Shown here: positions 60,151-64,000 of the stretch, in pieces
Numbering within the stretch: position 1 is the stretch's first letter
Layout: every line of letters begins with the position of its first letter
From: Eisenbergiella tayi
GTDB taxonomy: Bacteria; Bacillota; Clostridia; Lachnospirales; Lachnospiraceae
Length of the DNA stretch: 64,000 nucleotides
Assembly (NCBI RefSeq): GCF_001881565.1
Contig: NZ_MPDJ01000012.1
Coordinates: 1 to 64,000 of the forward strand
Reading direction: 5' to 3'
Made by a program: the position numbers and the translations under genes
Notes under the pieces: generated by a model
What the model saw: only the letters and a program-made list of their open reading frames with translations
Databases searched by the model: none
What the model was told of the DNA's origin: nothing

Positions 60151-62064
60151 CTATTCCCGGAAGAAGGAATATCTGTTTTTTCCCAGCCGCTTTGATTCAT
60201 AGAGGGCCGTATCCGCATTTTTATACAGGGTATCAAAATCCGTGCCCGCATCAGGGTAGAGTGCAATACCTATGCTGGAGGTTATATTCCAGCTGGAGGA
60301 ATGATAGCTGCAGGTCTGTCTCAGGGAAGAAACAAGCAGTTCTGCTTTTGCTATTGTCGATTCCATATCATTAACAGGAATAAAAACCACAAATTCATCA
60401 CCGCCGATACGTCCGAGAATGTCATCGTTGCGGAAATTGCTTTTCATGATATCTGTAAAACGGATAATTACATAATCGCCAAAATCGTGCCCATGCAAAT
60501 CATTGGCCTGCTTGAAATTATCAATATCGAGAATGAAAAAAGCATACTTTTTTTCCGGATTAAGGGTGAGGGCGGCGCTGATATGCTGTCTGGTAGCGGT
60601 TTTGTTAAGAAGCCCCGTCATTTCATCCGTCTGGATTTTCTTTTCCGTTTTCAGTTCATGCCGTTTTTCCGCATCAATATTTTTCCGGTAGGTGAACATA
60701 TGGATCGAATGATCTTCCGTGCATAAATAAATATATGCGTCGATGCGCATCCAGAAATAACCGGAGTCATCCAGGCTTATCATGAAGTCATACTGCAGAT
60801 GGGTATTATTGCTTCTGTAATTCTTCATGACATTTTCCGGAGAGAACATGGAAATGTAGCCTTCCCGGTATTCCTCCTTGATCTGTTTTTCCGCTATAAC
60901 GCGCAGCGCCTTGTCATAAGGGGTATTGGCCGGGACACCCAGGCTTTCAAAGTATCTCTGGGTACTGACCCCGGCGGCGCGGTTTTGAGTGATGTTCAGT
61001 TCATAAATATTATCATAAAGCTGTTCCGTTGCCTTTCGGAAGGCTTCTTCTTTTTCCTGGGTCAGCCTGAGAATATGTTTGTTGAATTTGCCGATGACAA
61101 AACCGATAACAAACAGGATGATCAACAGTATGGCGGCTATGGCGACTGCAGTATGATAAAGCTGTTGGCGCAGTTTGGCAATCAGGCTGGGGGGATCCTG
61201 CTCTACAATCAGATGCCAGGAAATTTCCGGGATATAGCGCGCCACAACATAAGCCCGTTTCCCGGAAGGAGCGGAGCCGGAAGACCAGAGGCTTTTTGAT
61301 GTCCCTTCTTCTTTCCAGCCAAGCAGTTCGTCGCGGATATCTGTCAATCCATTTTCTTCAAATAAATTTAGATGCTCATATCCGGAATGCTCGGAGGAGA
61401 CTTCTATCATTCCCTGTTCATTGATCAGATAGGCATTTACATCAAAATCATTCTGATATTCCCTGAGAATAGTCTGAAGATAATCTACACGAAGCCCGAC
61501 ACCAATAATTCCTATGGTATTATCCTTTTCATCATATATCTTGCAGTTCACGAAAATAGTGATGTCGTTATTAGCATTGACCACTTCATCGTTATCCACA
61601 TTGAGAGAATAATCTTCAGAATCCTCAAGCATCGCGTAATACCAGACATTTTCCGGGTTATTCCTGGTCAGGATCCGGTCAAGGCCCTGAAAATTATAAT
61701 AACGCCCGGAGGCTGTGGAAATAAGAAAAACGGAATCAAAGCCATATTTTTTCTGATAGGCGCCAAGATATTCCTTCAGGGGCTCGATATAGCTGTCGTC
61801 CTCCAGGCGTCCGGCTTCCCCGGCAAGATAATTTTTCAGGAAGCTGTCATTGGCCATGGTCAGGGATACGTTTACCGGTTTTGTAAAAATTGTGCTCAGC
61901 TGGTAGTAAATGCCTTCTGAGGTCAGGTCTGTAATCTGCTCCACATTTTCCAGTGCGGAGCTGTAGTTGGCGCGGTAGCTTAATATAGCGGTTAACAGGA
62001 AGCCTGCGAGGATAATCAGGCATACCAGAATATTGGTTTTTATAAGAATGTTTTTCTTTGACAT
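60151..62064 (-). CDS. Membrane diguanylate cyclase with an extracellular sensor
   Basis: The 637-residue protein makes cyclic di-GMP. It starts at 62064 (MSKKNILIKTN) behind AAGGAG. Two membrane helices (about 8-28 and 300-320) flank a dCache-like extracellular sensor with AYLINEQGMIEV and YVVARYIPEISWHLIVEQD. A PAS-like cytoplasmic part (about 340-475) follows, then the GGDEF domain with GRIGGDEFVVFIP (GGDEF at 554-558), the inhibition site RNDD five residues before it, and YKNADTALYESKRLGKNRY near the end. No EAL domain is present. The ligand is unknown. Confidence 0.93.
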   Translation of the reverse strand: MSKKNILIKTNILVCLIILAGFLLTAILSYRANYSSALENVEQITDLTSEGIYYQLSTIFTKPVNVSLTMANDSFLKNYLAGEAGRLEDDSYIEPLKEYLGAYQKKYGFDSVFLISTASGRYYNFQGLDRILTRNNPENVWYYAMLEDSEDYSLNVDNDEVVNANNDITIFVNCKIYDEKDNTIGIIGVGLRVDYLQTILREYQNDFDVNAYLINEQGMIEVSSEHSGYEHLNLFEENGLTDIRDELLGWKEEGTSKSLWSSGSAPSGKRAYVVARYIPEISWHLIVEQDPPSLIAKLRQQLYHTAVAIAAILLIILFVIGFVIGKFNKHILRLTQEKEEAFRKATEQLYDNIYELNITQNRAAGVSTQRYFESLGVPANTPYDKALRVIAEKQIKEEYREGYISMFSPENVMKNYRSNNTHLQYDFMISLDDSGYFWMRIDAYIYLCTEDHSIHMFTYRKNIDAEKRHELKTEKKIQTDEMTGLLNKTATRQHISAALTLNPEKKYAFFILDIDNFKQANDLHGHDFGDYVIIRFTDIMKSNFRNDDILGRIGGDEFVVFIPVNDMESTIAKAELLVSSLRQTCSYHSSSWNITSSIGIALYPDAGTDFDTLYKNADTALYESKRLGKNRYSFFRE

Positions 62065-62093
62065 GGATGACTCCTTCCCGATGCACTTCATAT

Positions 62094-62122
62094 ATTGTAA
62101 GGCATAGAATGAGAGCTTGCAA
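62094..62122 (-). promoter_or_regulatory. Promoter of the diguanylate cyclase gene
   Basis: Read on the minus strand, TTGCAA (62122-62117), 17 bases, TACAAT (62099-62094), about 30 bases before the start codon. Confidence 0.6.
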
Positions 62123-62200
62123 GAGAATCGTGTCGGTTAAATCCATTCTCTTTTCCGAAATAATAAAAATGGATTTGCGATTCTGATTGTTTTCTTTTTG

Positions 62201-62230
62201 TTGCCGGCCTGTACCGCCCCGTTGTATAAT
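62201..62230 (+). promoter_or_regulatory. Promoter of the 62290 gene
   Basis: TTGCCG (62201-62206) and TATAAT (62225-62230) with an 18-base spacer, 60 bases ahead of the start codon. Confidence 0.6.
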
Positions 62231-62289
62231 AAAAAGAAAGTGTCAGAGCCGGGCAAAGTACTGGTGTATGGGAACAGGTGGATACATAT

Positions 62290-62709
62290 ATGAAGGTGAA
62301 AATTCAGGTAAAAAAACTGGGCAAAAACCACAGTAAGATAACTCCGGTTTTTTATGATTATCCGGAAAACGTGGATACGGTACGAAGGCTTCTGGAAGAA
62401 ACCGTGCGCATTAATCTGGAGGAATATGGGAAGAGACGCAGGCATACGGAGGTGGAGGCTGTGCTGTCAAAGGAAAGCATGGAAGAACAGGCGGGCGCCG
62501 GAAAGATAACCTTCGGCCTTTCTTTTCAGGACAAGGTGCCGGATTACCGAAAGGCAGCGGAGAATGCATGCCAGTGTTTTGAAGATGGGATAGCTGTGGT
62601 GTTTCTGGACGGGAAAAAGCTGGAAAGACTGGAGGAAAAAATAAGCCTTCAGGAAAACAGTGAACTTGTATTTGTAAGGATGACAATGCTGGCAGGAAGA
62701 ATGTGGTAG
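62290..62709 (+). CDS. Small protein of unknown function preceding a large DUF5724-like gene
   Basis: The 139-residue protein starts MKVKIQVKKLGKNHSKIT after an AGGTGG site. It is probably an alpha/beta cytoplasmic protein: YDYPENVDTVRRLLEETVRI, an Arg/Lys-rich segment (KRRRHTEVEAV) and LVFVRMTMLAGRMW at the end. I recognise no domain. It is 23 bases upstream of the large gene running off the window, so the two are likely an operon and may act together. Confidence 0.7.
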   Translation: MKVKIQVKKLGKNHSKITPVFYDYPENVDTVRRLLEETVRINLEEYGKRRRHTEVEAVLSKESMEEQAGAGKITFGLSFQDKVPDYRKAAENACQCFEDGIAVVFLDGKKLERLEEKISLQENSELVFVRMTMLAGRMW

Positions 62710-62732
62710 CAGCTACAGGGAGAGGCAGAAGG

Positions 62733-64000
62733 ATGGAATATAATTATCAAAGCAGACAGAAGCTTGTGGAAGCTTATAAGGGAAAATGGAAAAGGAAGCT
62801 GATTCTTGCTTCCGGGGATACCAAAGAAGCGATGGAGCAGATGGAGAAATTCGGACAGTACAGGCCGGAAGTAAACGCCTTCTTAAAAGGGGTGGAGGCG
62901 AAGTTTGGCGACGGGGGCTTCCTTACGCCTTCCGAATTTATGCGGAAAAAATATAAAAAGCTGGTTGACCTTTATGCGGGCAAAGCCTTCGCCGAGGACT
63001 TTTATTATATCATTGATAAGTTTAACCAGTTTCCCTATTCCCACAGTGTTTACCGCAGATCGGTGCGTACCAAATCGTATTTGCCGTGCCTGGAGCATGT
63101 CTTCCGGCTGCTGTATGCATGCCGGGTGATGAATTTTTATGAGTGCACGCTTGCGGATTATCTGCTGGATCGGCTGCCCGAGGAAAAGCTGGACTATAAG
63201 AGACATCCGGTTTACGGTTTTACGATGCAGTATCTGGATGATTTGATTGCGGCTGCGATTGACAGGGGAGATGAGGCGGTGACAGCGGCGGTGAAGGATA
63301 TCCTGCTGAGTGACAACAATACTGCGGTCATCACCGTTGACTTAATAAGGGGAATTATCAAAAGCTCCAGTGCGTCTCTTCACCGGCTCCTTTCGGATTT
63401 CCTGCTTGCGGCCAGGCTTCAGGAGGGAGTGAGGCAGGCGATCTGTGAAAATGCGGACTGCGGAACTGTGGAAGCTTTTCAGACGATTTTCGCCGCCGTA
63501 TGTGAGAATAACCTGATCCGCTTTGCCTCTGTAAAAAGGGCGGTGGCTGTCTGGACAGGAATCTGCGATGTGGAAAATGCGGATCGCATCTCGGATAAAA
63601 TGCTTGTTCTCATGAAGGACGCACTCAACGATCCCGGAGCAGCACAGACTTATATAAGCAGCAATGACAGCATCCGGATTGGGATAGGACTGTGGACGCT
63701 GGCCTTTTATGAGCTGCAGGATGCCATTGGGGTGATGGGAAAGTTTCTGGAGCATGGAACGAGAAATCAAATCCTGACCATGTCTTATTTTAACCGTACT
63801 CTGGAATGGGAAGCGTTTACGGGGATTACGGCGAGGAAGGCCATACTGCAGTTTGCATCGGATCCTGAGATGGCAGCGGCCTTTATGCCCACTTATCTGA
63901 GCGGGGTGGAGGAGTATGTCAGATATGCGCTTGGCGGCAGCAGGCCGGGGAATACAGGAGAAAAGACATACATGCCGATTCCTCTTAACTGGCTGTTTGG
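62733..64000 (+). CDS. N-terminal part of a large protein, DUF5724/DUF4132-like
   Basis: The gene starts at ATG 62733 behind GAAGG and is still open at the window edge, giving at least 422 residues. The visible part is helical and repeat-like, with RPEVNAFLKGVEAKFGDGG, FYYIIDKFNQFPYSHSVYRR, YLPCLEHVFRLLYACRVMNF, VITVDLIRGIIKSSSASLHR and FRQGI-like helices. It brings to mind the large DUF5724/DUF4132 proteins of Firmicutes (over 1,000 residues), whose role is unknown. That assignment is by resemblance and the C-terminal half is outside the window. Confidence 0.6.
   Translation, partial: MEYNYQSRQKLVEAYKGKWKRKLILASGDTKEAMEQMEKFGQYRPEVNAFLKGVEAKFGDGGFLTPSEFMRKKYKKLVDLYAGKAFAEDFYYIIDKFNQFPYSHSVYRRSVRTKSYLPCLEHVFRLLYACRVMNFYECTLADYLLDRLPEEKLDYKRHPVYGFTMQYLDDLIAAAIDRGDEAVTAAVKDILLSDNNTAVITVDLIRGIIKSSSASLHRLLSDFLLAARLQEGVRQAICENADCGTVEAFQTIFAAVCENNLIRFASVKRAVAVWTGICDVENADRISDKMLVLMKDALNDPGAAQTYISSNDSIRIGIGLWTLAFYELQDAIGVMGKFLEHGTRNQILTMSYFNRTLEWEAFTGITARKAILQFASDPEMAAAFMPTYLSGVEEYVRYALGGSRPGNTGEKTYMPIPLNWLF

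Overview
The window looks like the chromosome of a spore-forming (or formerly spore-forming) Lachnospiraceae-type Clostridia. Evidence: SpoIIIAH, SpoIVB, Spo0A, SpoIIM, a SpoVB-like flippase and CotF-like coat proteins are present; the asp23-nusB-xseAB-ispA-dxs-tlyA-nadK-argR-recN-spoIVB-spo0A order is typical of that group; GGAGG ribosome binding sites are common; a leucine-type T-box is present. No rRNA, tRNA, CRISPR array, phage or intact transposase was seen.

Layout. 1-1.6 kb: AT-rich minus-strand accessory genes (a lipoprotein and a zinc-ribbon/L7-L12-like protein) directly upstream of an orphan spoIIIAH. 2.6-7.1 kb: deoB behind a structured leader, prfC and a secreted transglutaminase. 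7.2-7.5 kb: tandem repeats and a giant palindrome. 7.6-19.1 kb: the long housekeeping/sporulation run from asp23 to spo0A. 19.2-25.7 kb: glgA, a lipoprotein, two coat-like proteins, a GNAT enzyme, RqcH/NFACT and TraX. 25.9-31.2 kb: yicC-remA-gmk-rpoZ, then rimO-pgsA-cinA. 31.2-39.1 kb: a low-complexity membrane protein, LexA-controlled recA-recX, rny, a NUDIX enzyme, spoIIM and xerD. 39.2-41.6 kb: a DUF1538 membrane protein with a two-domain PII-like protein. 41.6-47.9 kb: aroF with an attenuator-like leader, the SpoVB-like flippase and the nifS-nifU-mnmA sulfur operon. 48.2-50.6 kb: a MerR regulator with an ABC exporter. 50.6-55.2 kb: a PHP phosphatase and the gap-pgk-tpiA glycolytic cluster behind a structured leader. 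55.3-59.6 kb: a DUF3793-flavodoxin pair, then a T-box-controlled leuA, then a TetR regulator. 59.7-64 kb: a MerR regulator, a membrane diguanylate cyclase and the start of a large protein of unknown function.

Most notable points. (1) The 2-isopropylmalate synthase carries a complete AraC-type DNA-binding domain at its C terminus. (2) spo0A encodes the normal effector domain, but most of the receiver, including the phosphoacceptor region, is absent without a frameshift. (3) Three giant hairpin repeats share a conserved core but have very different, internally near-perfect arms, and there is a solo half-arm elsewhere. (4) deoB, aroF and gap each have a folded 5' leader starting at or near the predicted transcript start; I could not assign any of them to a known RNA class. 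(5) A DUF1538/PII-like gene pair lies behind a 14-bp-arm palindrome that overlaps its putative -10 box.
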